A DNA stretch of 64,000 bases from Prevotella sp. (lineage in GTDB: Bacteria; Bacteroidota; Bacteroidia; Bacteroidales; Bacteroidaceae): positions 22,509 to 86,508 of the forward strand of contig JAFRPY010000077.1 in assembly GCA_017428925.1 (NCBI GenBank), given 5' to 3'. The first letter of the stretch is position 1. Every line of letters begins with the position of its first letter. The notes beneath the pieces are model-generated. The model was not told the DNA's origin. It saw nothing but the letters and a program-made list of their open reading frames with translations, and did no database searches. This document shows, piece after piece, positions 16,591 through 25,446 of this stretch. The position numbers and the translations under genes are program-made.

Positions 16591-16665
16591 ATTGTGAAAA
16601 GGCTCCTCGCTTGTATAAATGAAGAATATATAGGGGCAAGTTACTAACTATAAAAAACAATTAGA

Positions 16666-17037
16666 ATGAAAAAAAGTTTATTGATGTTTTTGTTAGGCGG
16701 TATGATATTGATGCCTGTATGTGTGAAAGCCCAAGAAAACGGTGGAGGATTTGGTTCTGGTAATAACCCAGATAATCCAAACAGTCCTCCAAACAATCCT
16801 TGTGTGTATATCACCTCTAACCAGAGTTGTAGTTTTGTAACAGTATACTTTGTGTCGTCGGTGGAAGGTGCTGAAATTATTGTTTGTTTGGATGGCGATG
16901 AGGTTGACAGTCTTATTGTTACAGCAGCAGCTGGCACTCGAGTTCCGTTCTACTTACCTGCATACGGTACAGGCGCACTGGCTATCTACGTCAGACGCGG
17001 CACAACATTGCTTGCATATTATTGCGCGACCATATAG
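16666..17037 (+). CDS. Small secreted Cys-containing protein
   Basis: 123 aa. Sec signal peptide to about residue 23 (VCVKAQ), then a Gly/Asn/Pro linker (GGGFGSGNNPDNPNSPPNNP), then a beta-rich domain of about 75 residues with four Cys and the end LAYYCATI. Size, beta character and position just upstream of a C10 peptidase are like small secreted proteins that accompany streptopain genes in Bacteroidetes (for example DUF3244 proteins), but I cannot confirm that family by eye. It could be a protease inhibitor or substrate. First gene of the cluster. Confidence 0.7.
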   Translation: MKKSLLMFLLGGMILMPVCVKAQENGGGFGSGNNPDNPNSPPNNPCVYITSNQSCSFVTVYFVSSVEGAEIIVCLDGDEVDSLIVTAAAGTRVPFYLPAYGTGALAIYVRRGTTLLAYYCATI

Positions 17038-17131
17038 AAATCAATAAAATACAGTATTTATAATCATTAGGACACAATGTTCGATGAAGAATAGGAATAA
17101 ATCTTTTATCAACAGAATAATAGTAAATACA

Positions 17132-18397
17132 ATGAAAAGGATTATAAAAATTGCTTTTGTCTCAGTTTTAATTTGCAGTGCGTTATTCACAGTCTATTCA
17201 TGCACTGAATATGATGATTCGGTGAACGAAGTAAATAAATTCAGTGAGTTGCAATTTCATCGCATTACCGCAGAACAAGCAAAAGAGAATGCTCTGGTCT
17301 TTTTGGAAAACTTTGCTAATTCAACAAGGGCAACGAAAAAAACTTTGACAGTATCAGAGGTAAAAGCCATCAGTAAAAGTACTGGCAAAACTCGTTCTTC
17401 AGAAAGTTCAATTAATTTGGATACACTTTTTTATGTCGTAAATTTCGATGACAACCAAGGTTTTGTAATCGCGGCATCAGATGACAGGGAAACGCCAGTG
17501 TTTGCATATGTTGAAGAAGGTAACTATGAAGAAGAAACCTCAAACAATGGTTATGAGGCTTTCATGGATGCCCTTATTGACTATGAAATTAATGCCCAAA
17601 CGCTACCCGAGTTGCCTCATGACATAGATAGATCCCCTCTTGACACTGGAGGACAAGGTGTAGATAATCCTCATCCTGACAAATTTGAAGTAATGTATCC
17701 GCTACTTAAAACGAAATGGGATCAGACAATGTTCAACACTTATTGTCCAGGTGTTTATACGGGCTGCGTTGTAACTGCTATATCTCAAATATGTTCTTAT
17801 CTGAAGAATCCAATTAACATTTCATGGGCATATAATGGTTATGGAAATCAATGCACAATGGAATGGGATAGAATTGTAAATGAAAGTGTTTTAGGGTTTG
17901 GTTACCTCAATAGTCCAGACCTTTGTTCTCAGGTATCCAATTTGATGCGTTTCTGGGGCTTGGCTTTTGATGCGGAATATGAAGATGGTGGCACGGGTGT
18001 AGACAGTGATAAAGCTATTTCTAAAATGCAGGAATTAGGTTTTAATGCTACAGACCTTTCCGATTATGATGCGAAAAACGTGATGAATGACCTCAAAAAA
18101 GGTAATCGTATCATTTTTATGCGCGGCAATGCAAGATACTATCATGTTGGATTTATCTTTAGAAAATATGTAGATGGTCATGCATGGGCAGTTGACGGAT
18201 ATATACACTCCGTCAAGAATAACAAGGAATCTATCTATATTCATTGTAATTGGGGATGGGGCGGAAGTCAAAATGGGTATTTCCTTAGTGATGTGTTGAA
18301 TGCAGAGGAAGGTCCTGTGTATAGTGACAATGCAAATTTAATCACAAGGTCTTCAAACTATCAATATAGGCTTAAAACTTCAACAATATGCAAATAA
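17132..18397 (+). CDS. C10-family (streptopain-like) cysteine peptidase lipoprotein
   Basis: 421 aa from MKRIIKIAFV. Signal peptide with lipobox-like VYSC (Cys24), a propeptide (about 35-165, with FYVVNFDDNQGFVIAASDD as in streptopain zymogens), then the peptidase domain. Catalytic Cys is C212 in YTGCVVTAISQI and His is H350 in GHAWAVDGY; HCNWGWGG follows, as in SpeB and Porphyromonas/Bacteroides relatives. Predicted to be surface- or periplasm-anchored and self-activating. Its 3' end overlaps the next lipoprotein gene by 10 bp. The start at 17132 gives a proper signal peptide; the in-frame start at 17084 adds a polar extension. Confidence 0.9.
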   Translation: MKRIIKIAFVSVLICSALFTVYSCTEYDDSVNEVNKFSELQFHRITAEQAKENALVFLENFANSTRATKKTLTVSEVKAISKSTGKTRSSESSINLDTLFYVVNFDDNQGFVIAASDDRETPVFAYVEEGNYEEETSNNGYEAFMDALIDYEINAQTLPELPHDIDRSPLDTGGQGVDNPHPDKFEVMYPLLKTKWDQTMFNTYCPGVYTGCVVTAISQICSYLKNPINISWAYNGYGNQCTMEWDRIVNESVLGFGYLNSPDLCSQVSNLMRFWGLAFDAEYEDGGTGVDSDKAISKMQELGFNATDLSDYDAKNVMNDLKKGNRIIFMRGNARYYHVGFIFRKYVDGHAWAVDGYIHSVKNNKESIYIHCNWGWGGSQNGYFLSDVLNAEEGPVYSDNANLITRSSNYQYRLKTSTICK

Positions 18398-18987
18398 AAC
18401 ACTTTTGGCTTTTAGTTTTAATGCTCCCCATCTTGTGGGCATGCAGTAGCGAAGAAGTGGGAGAAGATAACATGACGCCAGCTATTGGTACATCATACGT
18501 CAGGTTTGTATCGCCCACAGGTAAAAACATCTTGGACTCTCTGAAAGTTCTTAATCCCGATGAGAGAAAAACTGCAGATTTCGATTCTAATCTGGTTGAC
18601 ATAACGGTTATTCGCAAGAGTGACAATGAGCCGCTATGGTTAAGAAAGAATCTTTTCTATGCCTGCAAGCAGACTGGAACGGAATTCGAACAAGACGAAA
18701 CTGTCATTGAGTTGTATTGGACGGATTTCATGGTTATGAATATTGAGAGCCGTCCTATGAAATATAACGATGTCTATGAGGTGCAGATGAAAAGTCCGAA
18801 AATCTTCGGCAACAATGATGTCCACGCTATAAGATGGTATATTGCCGTTACGGGCAGAGCTTACGATGCGTATAAGTGTGAGGTGGATGGGAAAGAAGTG
18901 TCGCTTGTCGACGATCCTTTCTATAAACAGCAATTTAAATTAGGTCATCACGGAGTGGCGGGCTTCATTACGGTCAACTGCGATTAG
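18388..18987 (+). CDS. Lipoprotein of unknown function, coupled to the C10 peptidase
   Basis: 199 aa. Signal peptide with lipobox LWAC (Cys about residue 19) and an acidic start (SSEEVGEDN). The rest is mixed alpha/beta with no motif I recognise (FVSPTGKNILDSL; VYEVQMKSPKIFG; HAIRWYIAVTGRAYD). The 10-bp overlap with the protease gene suggests coupled translation in fixed ratio, so an inhibitor, chaperone or receptor partner of the protease is plausible, but this is inference only. Confidence 0.7.
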   Translation: MQIKHFWLLVLMLPILWACSSEEVGEDNMTPAIGTSYVRFVSPTGKNILDSLKVLNPDERKTADFDSNLVDITVIRKSDNEPLWLRKNLFYACKQTGTEFEQDETVIELYWTDFMVMNIESRPMKYNDVYEVQMKSPKIFGNNDVHAIRWYIAVTGRAYDAYKCEVDGKEVSLVDDPFYKQQFKLGHHGVAGFITVNCD

Positions 18988-19119
18988 ATGAAAACTGCTG
19001 CCGTAGCTGTAATAAAAAGATAATAATCAAACCGGTACGATTATATCAGAACCCTGACTGTATAAATAAAGGGGAGGAAACCGAAAATCCAAAGAGTAGG
19101 CATTTAAAAATATAAAGTT

Positions 19120-19314
19120 ATGAAAACATTAAAATTATTTGCTGTTTGCTGTGGCATGCTGCTGGCAGGTGTTGTTTCAACTACCAAGACTACAGCTCAA
19201 GTTATTGATCCAGGTGGTTTAGACACAGGAGTCAACTGTGTAGGAGATGATGGAACTTGCTTGGTCGTAAAGAAAGGAAATTTGACATTCGTTTTTTCTG
19301 GAGAAAAGCAATAA
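19120..19314 (+). CDS. Short secreted peptide precursor with two Cys
   Basis: 64 aa. Sec signal peptide (MKTLKLFAVCCGMLLAG, cleavage near TTAQ), leaving about 37 residues: VIDPGGLDTGVNCVGDDGTC and LVVKKGNLTFVFSGEKQ. The mature part has exactly two Cys six residues apart. Not a family I can name. It is followed by a redox-type MauE-like gene and precedes a TonB-plug barrel, so it may be a substrate of disulfide chemistry or export. Confidence 0.6.
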   Translation: MKTLKLFAVCCGMLLAGVVSTTKTTAQVIDPGGLDTGVNCVGDDGTCLVVKKGNLTFVFSGEKQ

Positions 19315-19432
19315 TTCCATATTAATTTTAAACTTATTACTGAAGAGAAACACACTTCAATATGTTTCTCTTCAGTTGACCACGGTAGGCGAAACGCTCC
19401 CCAGCGAAGGGTGAATTACATGTTTGTAATAT

Positions 19433-19438
19433 AGGAGG
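19433..19438 (+). promoter_or_regulatory. Strong Shine-Dalgarno before the MauE-like gene
   Basis: AGGAGG lies 8 nt before the ATG at 19447. A perfect Shine-Dalgarno is uncommon in this phylum and supports 19447 as the start. Confidence 0.6.
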
Positions 19439-19446
19439 TTCTTATC

Positions 19447-19884
19447 ATGGAGTATTATGATAAAATTAAGGTTATAATGGTGAAGCTATATTTATATCGT
19501 ATCCTATTGTTTTCCATATTGGCTTTTCTTGGATATACGTTGGTGAACAAAACATCCAACTTTTATTCTTTCACGCTGAATATTGCCAGGACGGGTCTGT
19601 TTCAAGGTGTTTGGGTGGACATTGTCGCTTGTTATGCATTGATGGCAGAATTCACCTGTATTGCCCTACTTCTGTACAAGCCAAAAGTCGGAGCCGTTGT
19701 ATCGATTTTTGTTATGCTGTCGTTTTCAGCCTATATTATCTTCCTTAGGACTTTAGGCAGGTATGTAATCTGCGGTTGCGGTGGCATTCTCAACGGTTTG
19801 ACCTTCCACTGGCACATTCTGATAAATTTTCTCATCATCTCGTCCCTTATTTTTATTTATCATTATGAAAGTAAAAAACAATAG
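19447..19884 (+). CDS. MauE/DoxX-like membrane protein with CGCGG motif
   Basis: 145 aa, four predicted membrane segments (about 14-32, 50-75, 82-102, 118-140). Layout and the Cys pair in YVICGCGGILNG before the last segment are typical of MauE/DoxX-type redox-associated membrane proteins, which often work with thioredoxin-like partners in disulfide formation on exported proteins. No thioredoxin gene is next to it here. It overlaps the next gene by 20 bp. The small two-Cys peptide upstream is a candidate substrate (inference). Confidence 0.75.
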   Translation: MEYYDKIKVIMVKLYLYRILLFSILAFLGYTLVNKTSNFYSFTLNIARTGLFQGVWVDIVACYALMAEFTCIALLLYKPKVGAVVSIFVMLSFSAYIIFLRTLGRYVICGCGGILNGLTFHWHILINFLIISSLIFIYHYESKKQ

Positions 19885-20707
19885 TCGCTGGCTTTACGTC
19901 TTAGTTTTGGGTGCCACACTTTTCATCTCAATGGTCTATCTGTTTATCTCCCACGAGCGGATTCGAACAAAAAATTATGTTTTTACCCGTAATATTGCAG
20001 ATAGTCCAAAGGCAGAGATTATATCTACGGAGACTATGCCAGCGCAACATGGCAATAATTCAAAGTATAAAATTTTAGTCGGTGACAAAGAATGTCTTAT
20101 TAAAACTATTACGATAGACTCTATGAATTCCCTTGCCGCAATGGTCAAATCCGACTCGTTGTCTAACCCTGCGGGTATATATAGATACGACAATGTAAGA
20201 AATAAGGTTGACATGAGCGAATGCCTCGTAGAATTCGATCTTCCCGACCAGTATGATGACACAGCTCAGCGGCTATTAGCTTACGATGGAGTGTTCTTCG
20301 AATCTGAGGATATTATTACGTTTAACTTCCTGCTTTTTCCAGATATATATGTGCTTACGAAAGACGGAAGGCTGGTTACCCATCTGAAGACGAAAGACGG
20401 TGCTCCTGCTCCCCATGTTGTCAAATATAAAAAATTCAACACATTGGATCAAGGCAATGCATATTACACCAATGCCGCTTCGTTTGCGATAGGAGAGAAA
20501 CTGTATGTTCTGTCTTTCTTATGCCCTAAGCAATTGGGCAAATATACCATCGACTGTTATGACATGGGCACGAAAAGCTACGAATATAGTTTTTACGTTG
20601 AAAATGACACAGAAGAGGATAATACGTTTGTCCGCGAAATAAAGGTCGCAGGAAATATTGTTACCATAACAACCGTAAAAAATAGAACGAAATTTAAAAT
20701 ACTATAG
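19865..20707 (+). CDS. Membrane-anchored periplasmic protein of unknown function
   Basis: 280 aa. One N-terminal membrane segment (about 9-27, WLYVLVLGATLFISMVYLF), then a beta-rich domain facing the periplasm with several Cys (DKECLIK, SECLVEF, FLCPKQ, DCYDMG). The C-terminal part has propeller-like strands (SFAIGEKLYVLSF; AGNIVTITTVKN), but the protein is too short for a full six-bladed propeller. The 20-bp overlap with the MauE-like gene indicates a functional pair. Not recognised as a named family. Confidence 0.65.
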   Translation: MKVKNNSRWLYVLVLGATLFISMVYLFISHERIRTKNYVFTRNIADSPKAEIISTETMPAQHGNNSKYKILVGDKECLIKTITIDSMNSLAAMVKSDSLSNPAGIYRYDNVRNKVDMSECLVEFDLPDQYDDTAQRLLAYDGVFFESEDIITFNFLLFPDIYVLTKDGRLVTHLKTKDGAPAPHVVKYKKFNTLDQGNAYYTNAASFAIGEKLYVLSFLCPKQLGKYTIDCYDMGTKSYEYSFYVENDTEEDNTFVREIKVAGNIVTITTVKNRTKFKIL

Positions 20708-20797
20708 ATGAAGTTATCAGACTGTTAATATATGCGATTATCTGTTTGATTTCTAGGTATTGCAGAGTCTTTATATTATAACTATAGGGTGAAGAAA

Positions 20798-22840
20798 ATG
20801 AAAAAAGTATATATTTTATTGTTGATAATGTTTGATGGAACGGCATTTGCTGTAGCTGAAAACCACGAAGGCGACACCACCGTCGTAGAGAAACAGGCCG
20901 AACTGCAGGAGGTGAAGGTTATGGGGTATCGTCGCATTGCACAGGACGATGCCAAGAAAACCGTCTATCAGCTGAGCCGCACGCTGCCGAAGAATACGAC
21001 TACTGATGTGGCTCTGATGGAGTTGCCCGAGTTGCAAAAGGGCAGTGCAGGATTCAGTATCAACGGAAACGACCGGCCCTGCCGGCTGCTGATAGATGGC
21101 ATCGACGCTAATATGAAAGAGTTAGAGAGCCTGAAAGCCTCAGACGTGAGCCGCGTGGAGATTAAGAATATCTCGGCCGATGGAAACCAGTATGGCGGGG
21201 AAATCAATATCATCCGTAAGCGACGTGACAGGATGCTGAACGGATCTGTAAGTTATTCGAACGGTACGTTGCGTGAATTCGAGTCGCTGTACCCCACGAT
21301 ATCTTATCGCGACGGCAAGTTGGAGATTTACACCGTTGGAACGCTTCTGCACAACAATCAGGAGGGCAGCATGCGGCTGGAACGAGTAACGGCAGACAAC
21401 ACACGCAGAATATACACTATGTACAGCGACAATTCTATCTGGCAGTACTATGGGATGGTAAAGGCTGGCTACGAGTTTTCTCCCAAGCTGAGTACCTACG
21501 CTTCGTACACATATTCGGGATTTGGCACGAAAACCCAGAAAAGATTCGAGGATATCATAGACAACAACCAGAACGGCGATGAGACAGAGATGACCAAAGG
21601 TAAGAATGAAAGCAAAGATGATGTGGGCAGTTATTTGGTGAATGTCGTTGTTAAAATGACGCATGACAAGAATAATAGACTGTTCCTGAAAGGACGCTTC
21701 CACTCATACAAAAACGGCTACCAGATGGAAAATATTGATGACAGCCGATATGAATCAAAGATGAACGAGTATAGCATAGAGGCTCTGCAGGAAATGGACA
21801 GCCTGCGGCTGTTTGGAGGCTGGCACGACATGAACATAGGGCTTCGAGGGGTTTTTCGCGACAATAAGTCGATGGGGCGCAAAGCTACTGGCAACAATGT
21901 TTATATGGCCTACGTGAACGATAACATAAAACTCTCGAAGCGACTGTCGCTCTACTGGCAGCTGAAGGCCGACTGTGAGGAATACCTGCTGACCGGCCAC
22001 ACCAAGCGAGAGTTAGCCATGCTGCCATCGGTTATACTGAACTACAGCATGCCCAAGAGCAGTCTGAAGTTGTCAGCAGAACGCTTTGTTTTTCGACCCA
22101 GCATCGACTACTTGAACACTAACAGGTATTACTCGAGCGAGGTGAGCCAGACCTATGGAAACGCTGACCTCAACTCGCAATACATGCAGCGCGTGCAGCT
22201 ATCCTACGGACAACAGGTGAAGGGTGCGCAACTGAACTTCGGCATTGGATACCGATACGCGACGGATATTATAATGGACATTTACGGAGCCGACCTGAAC
22301 AGCACCACTTATATGAATGCCGGATATAGCAACCTGACCACACTGACGGCCAGTTACATGCAGCCGCTATTCAAAAACAGGCTGATACTGAACGCTTCGG
22401 CAGCGTTAAAATATTACGATGACCGGATAGACAGCAAGCTGAAGGGAAGTGTACAGAGCACCGATGTCAATGGATGGGGTTTCGACGCGTCGGCCTATGT
22501 CCGCTATGTCTCGACAAAGGGATGGATGTATTTGGTCAATGGCAGCCTTAGCACAAACATCTACGACATCAATGCGCGGAAAACCAGTGTACCGATATTA
22601 ACGCTGTCGGTATCGAAGTCGCTGCTGAAAGACTGTCTTACCTTGTCAGCTCGTGTGCAGGGTGTTCCCAAAATGAAACAGACCACACACTATCACTTCC
22701 GCACTGAATGGCAACGGACGGAATTTGAGACAAACATGTCGAACATCATCCTGACGGCCAAATGGAATTTTGGAAAGCGATTCACTAAGCGCGACATGGG
22801 TACCTCAATCTCGGTGAACGACATTACGACCAAAGAGTAG
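20798..22840 (+). CDS. TonB-dependent-receptor-like outer-membrane barrel
   Basis: 680 aa from the ATG at 20798 (a GTG 9 nt upstream is possible). Signal peptide, then a TonB-plug-like domain (ELQEVKVMGYRRIAQDDAKK, LLIDGIDANMKELESLKASDVSRVEI, GGEINIIRKR), then an outer-membrane barrel of aromatic-rich strands to the C-terminus, as in Bacteroidetes outer_membrane_beta-barrel families. There is no CarboxypepD_reg domain and no SusD partner, unlike nutrient SusC proteins. As the last gene of the cluster it may export or take up the small peptide, or anchor the protease system at the surface. Confidence 0.8.
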   Translation: MKKVYILLLIMFDGTAFAVAENHEGDTTVVEKQAELQEVKVMGYRRIAQDDAKKTVYQLSRTLPKNTTTDVALMELPELQKGSAGFSINGNDRPCRLLIDGIDANMKELESLKASDVSRVEIKNISADGNQYGGEINIIRKRRDRMLNGSVSYSNGTLREFESLYPTISYRDGKLEIYTVGTLLHNNQEGSMRLERVTADNTRRIYTMYSDNSIWQYYGMVKAGYEFSPKLSTYASYTYSGFGTKTQKRFEDIIDNNQNGDETEMTKGKNESKDDVGSYLVNVVVKMTHDKNNRLFLKGRFHSYKNGYQMENIDDSRYESKMNEYSIEALQEMDSLRLFGGWHDMNIGLRGVFRDNKSMGRKATGNNVYMAYVNDNIKLSKRLSLYWQLKADCEEYLLTGHTKRELAMLPSVILNYSMPKSSLKLSAERFVFRPSIDYLNTNRYYSSEVSQTYGNADLNSQYMQRVQLSYGQQVKGAQLNFGIGYRYATDIIMDIYGADLNSTTYMNAGYSNLTTLTASYMQPLFKNRLILNASAALKYYDDRIDSKLKGSVQSTDVNGWGFDASAYVRYVSTKGWMYLVNGSLSTNIYDINARKTSVPILTLSVSKSLLKDCLTLSARVQGVPKMKQTTHYHFRTEWQRTEFETNMSNIILTAKWNFGKRFTKRDMGTSISVNDITTKE

Positions 22841-22919
22841 TGTTTTGGCGATGGGTAGTGGGTGGACAGGCAACGATGAGAAAACGAGAATCTTACTATA
22901 TATGGAAAAAGCAATCCCC

Positions 22920-23993
22920 TCAAATTAGCCGCTTCAGATGGCATACCATAAGTTGGCCTTCGTCGTCGCGCAAGTGGAGGCTGTTGCCGTGGCAGTAGCG
23001 GAAGAAACGGCACGTGGCGCAGTCGTCGGTGCGTTTCCATTCATCGGTGCGGTGGGGCTGGTAGCGGTTTTGCCAGACATCCCAGAACTGGTCTTGGTAG
23101 ATGTTGCCTTGATGGTAGCCGGAACGGATGCTAGCACAGGCGGCAATGGCGCCGTCGGCCATGACAGAGCCCACGGTGATTCCAGCCTGACAGAAGAAGG
23201 GGAGGTCGCGCACCTCGCCTTCATAGTTGCCTACAAATCCCGAACATCCGTATGAGGCGTGGATTTCTCCTTCGCTGCGCGTCTGACGGATGAAGTCGAG
23301 CATGCCCCGGTATTCCTCGTTGCTGAGTCGCATCAGAGGGTCGTTGGCAGCCCTTCCGGCCGGGAAGATGCTGAACAACCGCCAGGCCTTCACGCCTTTC
23401 TGGATAAGGAAGTCGCGGATTTCGGACAGGTGGGGATAGTTGCGGCGGTTGACGCAGGTGACCACATCGAACTTGATGAGCGGCTCGGCCACCAGCAAAT
23501 CGAGGGCCTGACTGGCCCGCTGGAAACTCTCGTTGTGGCCGCGCATCCAGTTGTGGTCGTCGGCCAGTCCGTCGATGCTGAGGGCAACGGTATAGAGATG
23601 GGCATCGAAGAGGCTTCGGAACCGTTCGGGGGTGAGCAGGAATCCGTTGGTGACCATGCCCCAGGCAAATCCGCGCTCGTGGAATCCGCGTCCGCATGCT
23701 TCCAGGTCGTTGCGCATCAGCGGTTCGCCGCCGGTAACGATGATGAAGACCTTGGACGGGTCGGTATGGGCGGCAACGTTGTCGAGCACGCCGAAGAAGT
23801 ATTCGCGGGGCATGTCGGGCGTCTCCATGATTTTGCGGCAGTCGCTTCCGCAATGGCGGCAGTGCATGTTGCAGCGCAGCGTGCACTCCCAGAACAATTG
23901 GCGAAGGGGGTGACGGTTGATGAGGTCGCGCCTGATGACGCGTTCCATCTCCAGCGCCATGCGGTGCTTCAGGCTTAGCTTGTAGTCGTTCAT
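22920..23993 (-). CDS. Radical SAM/SPASM enzyme (rSAM-lipoprotein type)
   Basis: 357 aa from MNDYKLSLKH at 23993. Cluster-binding Cys are C41, C45 and C48 (CNMHCRHCG). VTGGEPLMRNDL and VALSIDGLADDHNW follow the radical SAM core. The C-terminal SPASM-type region has CQAGITVGSVMADGAIAACAS, CATCRFFRYCHG and a final VCHL. The N-terminus (RHPLRQLFWECTLRCN) resembles the Bacteroidetes family annotated as the radical SAM enzyme of an rSAM/lipoprotein system; the lipoprotein partner is not beside it here. It starts 2 bp after rseP and is probably cotranscribed with the tsaB-to-rseP genes. A longer frame (to 24242) would overlap rseP and is rejected. Confidence 0.85.
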   Translation of the reverse strand: MNDYKLSLKHRMALEMERVIRRDLINRHPLRQLFWECTLRCNMHCRHCGSDCRKIMETPDMPREYFFGVLDNVAAHTDPSKVFIIVTGGEPLMRNDLEACGRGFHERGFAWGMVTNGFLLTPERFRSLFDAHLYTVALSIDGLADDHNWMRGHNESFQRASQALDLLVAEPLIKFDVVTCVNRRNYPHLSEIRDFLIQKGVKAWRLFSIFPAGRAANDPLMRLSNEEYRGMLDFIRQTRSEGEIHASYGCSGFVGNYEGEVRDLPFFCQAGITVGSVMADGAIAACASIRSGYHQGNIYQDQFWDVWQNRYQPHRTDEWKRTDDCATCRFFRYCHGNSLHLRDDEGQLMVCHLKRLI

Positions 23994-23995
23994 GT

Positions 23996-25369
23996 TTACA
24001 TATACCCGAGCCAGCGGAGGATGTCGTTGAGGTTGGCCACCACCATCAGCAGGATGAGGATGCCAAAGCCAACGTATTCGGCGCGGATAAGGAAGGTTTC
24101 CGAGGGCTTGCGGCCCGTAATCATCTCGTAAAGCAGGAACAGCACATGGCCGCCGTCGAGGGCGGGGATGGGCAGGATATTCATGAAGGCAAGGATGATG
24201 GAAAGGAAGGCGGTCATGCGCCAGAACATCATCCAGTCCCATGTGGGCGGGAAGAGGCTTCCGATGGCCCCGAAACCACCGAGCGACTTGGCACCGTCGG
24301 CCGTTGCCACATACTTCAGGTCGCTCACGTAGCCGCGCAGTACGTTGATGCCGTACTTGATGCCGGCAGGGAAACTCTCGAAGAAACTGTAGGAAACTTC
24401 CTTTGGCTTGTAGTAGGTGGAAATACTGGTCTGGGTTACGCCAATCTTCAGGTCTTCGGTAAGCACCATCTGGGCGGTGTCGCGACTGGTGACGATGGTT
24501 GCCGTGCGGATTTTCAGGCTGTCGCCGGCCGTCTTGGCATTAGCCATCATGTCGCTGAGGACTCCTACCTGATTGGTGAACTCGTTCCAGCTGTCGATGG
24601 CCTTTCCGTTGACGGATAGAATCTTGTCGCCCTTCTTTATTCCTGCCTTATCGGCTGGTGACCCCGGCATGACGCTATCGATTTCGGCTGGGATAAACGG
24701 ACGGCAGAAAGCTGGTTCGGTCTTGAGCATGTTCAGCAGACTGAGGTCCTCAGGTATGTTGATGCTGACAGGCCTGCCGTCGCGTTTCACCTGGACGGTC
24801 TTGGCATCGGCGATATGGCGGTATACATCGACGTCGAAGCGTTCGAAGGTCTTTCCGTCGTAGCCGATGAGCACGTCGTGGTCGCGGAATCCGATGGCCT
24901 TGGCCTCGTCGTTGAACTTAAAGCCCATGGTCATGTCCTGGGTGGTGAAATAGCTGTCTCCCCAGTGGAACATCACCATACTGTAGATGAAGAGGGCGAG
25001 AAGGAAGTTCACCAGCACGCCTCCAATCATGATGAGCAGTCGCTGCCATGTGGGTTTGGTCCGGAATTCCCAGGGTTGCTCGGGCTGTGCCATCTGCTTG
25101 GTGTCGAAACTCTCGTCGATCATGCCGGCAATCTTGCAATAACCGCCCAGCGGCAACCATCCGGCACCGTACTGGGTGTCGCTGTTCTTGGGTTTGAACT
25201 TAAAGAGGGAACCGTCCCATTTGCCTATGCCGACGTCGAAGAACATGTAGAATTTTTCTACACGAACACCGAAGAGCTTGGCAAAAAAGAAGTGGCCGCC
25301 CTCGTGTAACAATACCAGGAGGGAAATGGCCAGAACGAATTGTAACAGTCTTATCAAAAATACTTCCAT
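23996..25369 (-). CDS. rseP: Site-2 protease RseP, RIP zinc metalloprotease
   Basis: 457 aa inner-membrane protease that cuts anti-sigma factors and other membrane proteins. Zinc motif HEGGH at residues 22-26 in the first membrane segment. PDZ domain with PGSPADKAGIKKGDKILSVNGK (about 225-260). The C-terminal site NILPIPALDGGHVLF supplies the third metal ligand, followed by the last membrane segments. It follows dxr on the same strand, as in many bacteria, separated by an 8-bp tandem array. The radical SAM gene begins 2 bp after its stop. Confidence 0.95.
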   Translation of the reverse strand: MEVFLIRLLQFVLAISLLVLLHEGGHFFFAKLFGVRVEKFYMFFDVGIGKWDGSLFKFKPKNSDTQYGAGWLPLGGYCKIAGMIDESFDTKQMAQPEQPWEFRTKPTWQRLLIMIGGVLVNFLLALFIYSMVMFHWGDSYFTTQDMTMGFKFNDEAKAIGFRDHDVLIGYDGKTFERFDVDVYRHIADAKTVQVKRDGRPVSINIPEDLSLLNMLKTEPAFCRPFIPAEIDSVMPGSPADKAGIKKGDKILSVNGKAIDSWNEFTNQVGVLSDMMANAKTAGDSLKIRTATIVTSRDTAQMVLTEDLKIGVTQTSISTYYKPKEVSYSFFESFPAGIKYGINVLRGYVSDLKYVATADGAKSLGGFGAIGSLFPPTWDWMMFWRMTAFLSIILAFMNILPIPALDGGHVLFLLYEMITGRKPSETFLIRAEYVGFGILILLMVVANLNDILRWLGYM

Positions 25370-25403
25370 TTCTTATTTTTTTTCGAGAATTTTTTTGGCG
25401 TTG

Positions 25404-25440
25404 TGACGTGATGACGTGATGACGTTGTGACGTGGTGACG
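25404..25440. repeat. 8-bp tandem array between dxr and rseP
   Basis: TGACGTGA, TGACGTGA, TGACGTTG, TGACGTGG, TGACG: four and a half units of period 8. Confidence 0.85.
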
Positions 25441-25446
25441 GATTCT

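Noticed and set aside
23994-24242. N-terminal extension of the radical SAM protein
   Set aside because: It is a shifted-frame reading of the rseP 3' end; the ATG at 23993 starts a typical family N-terminus.
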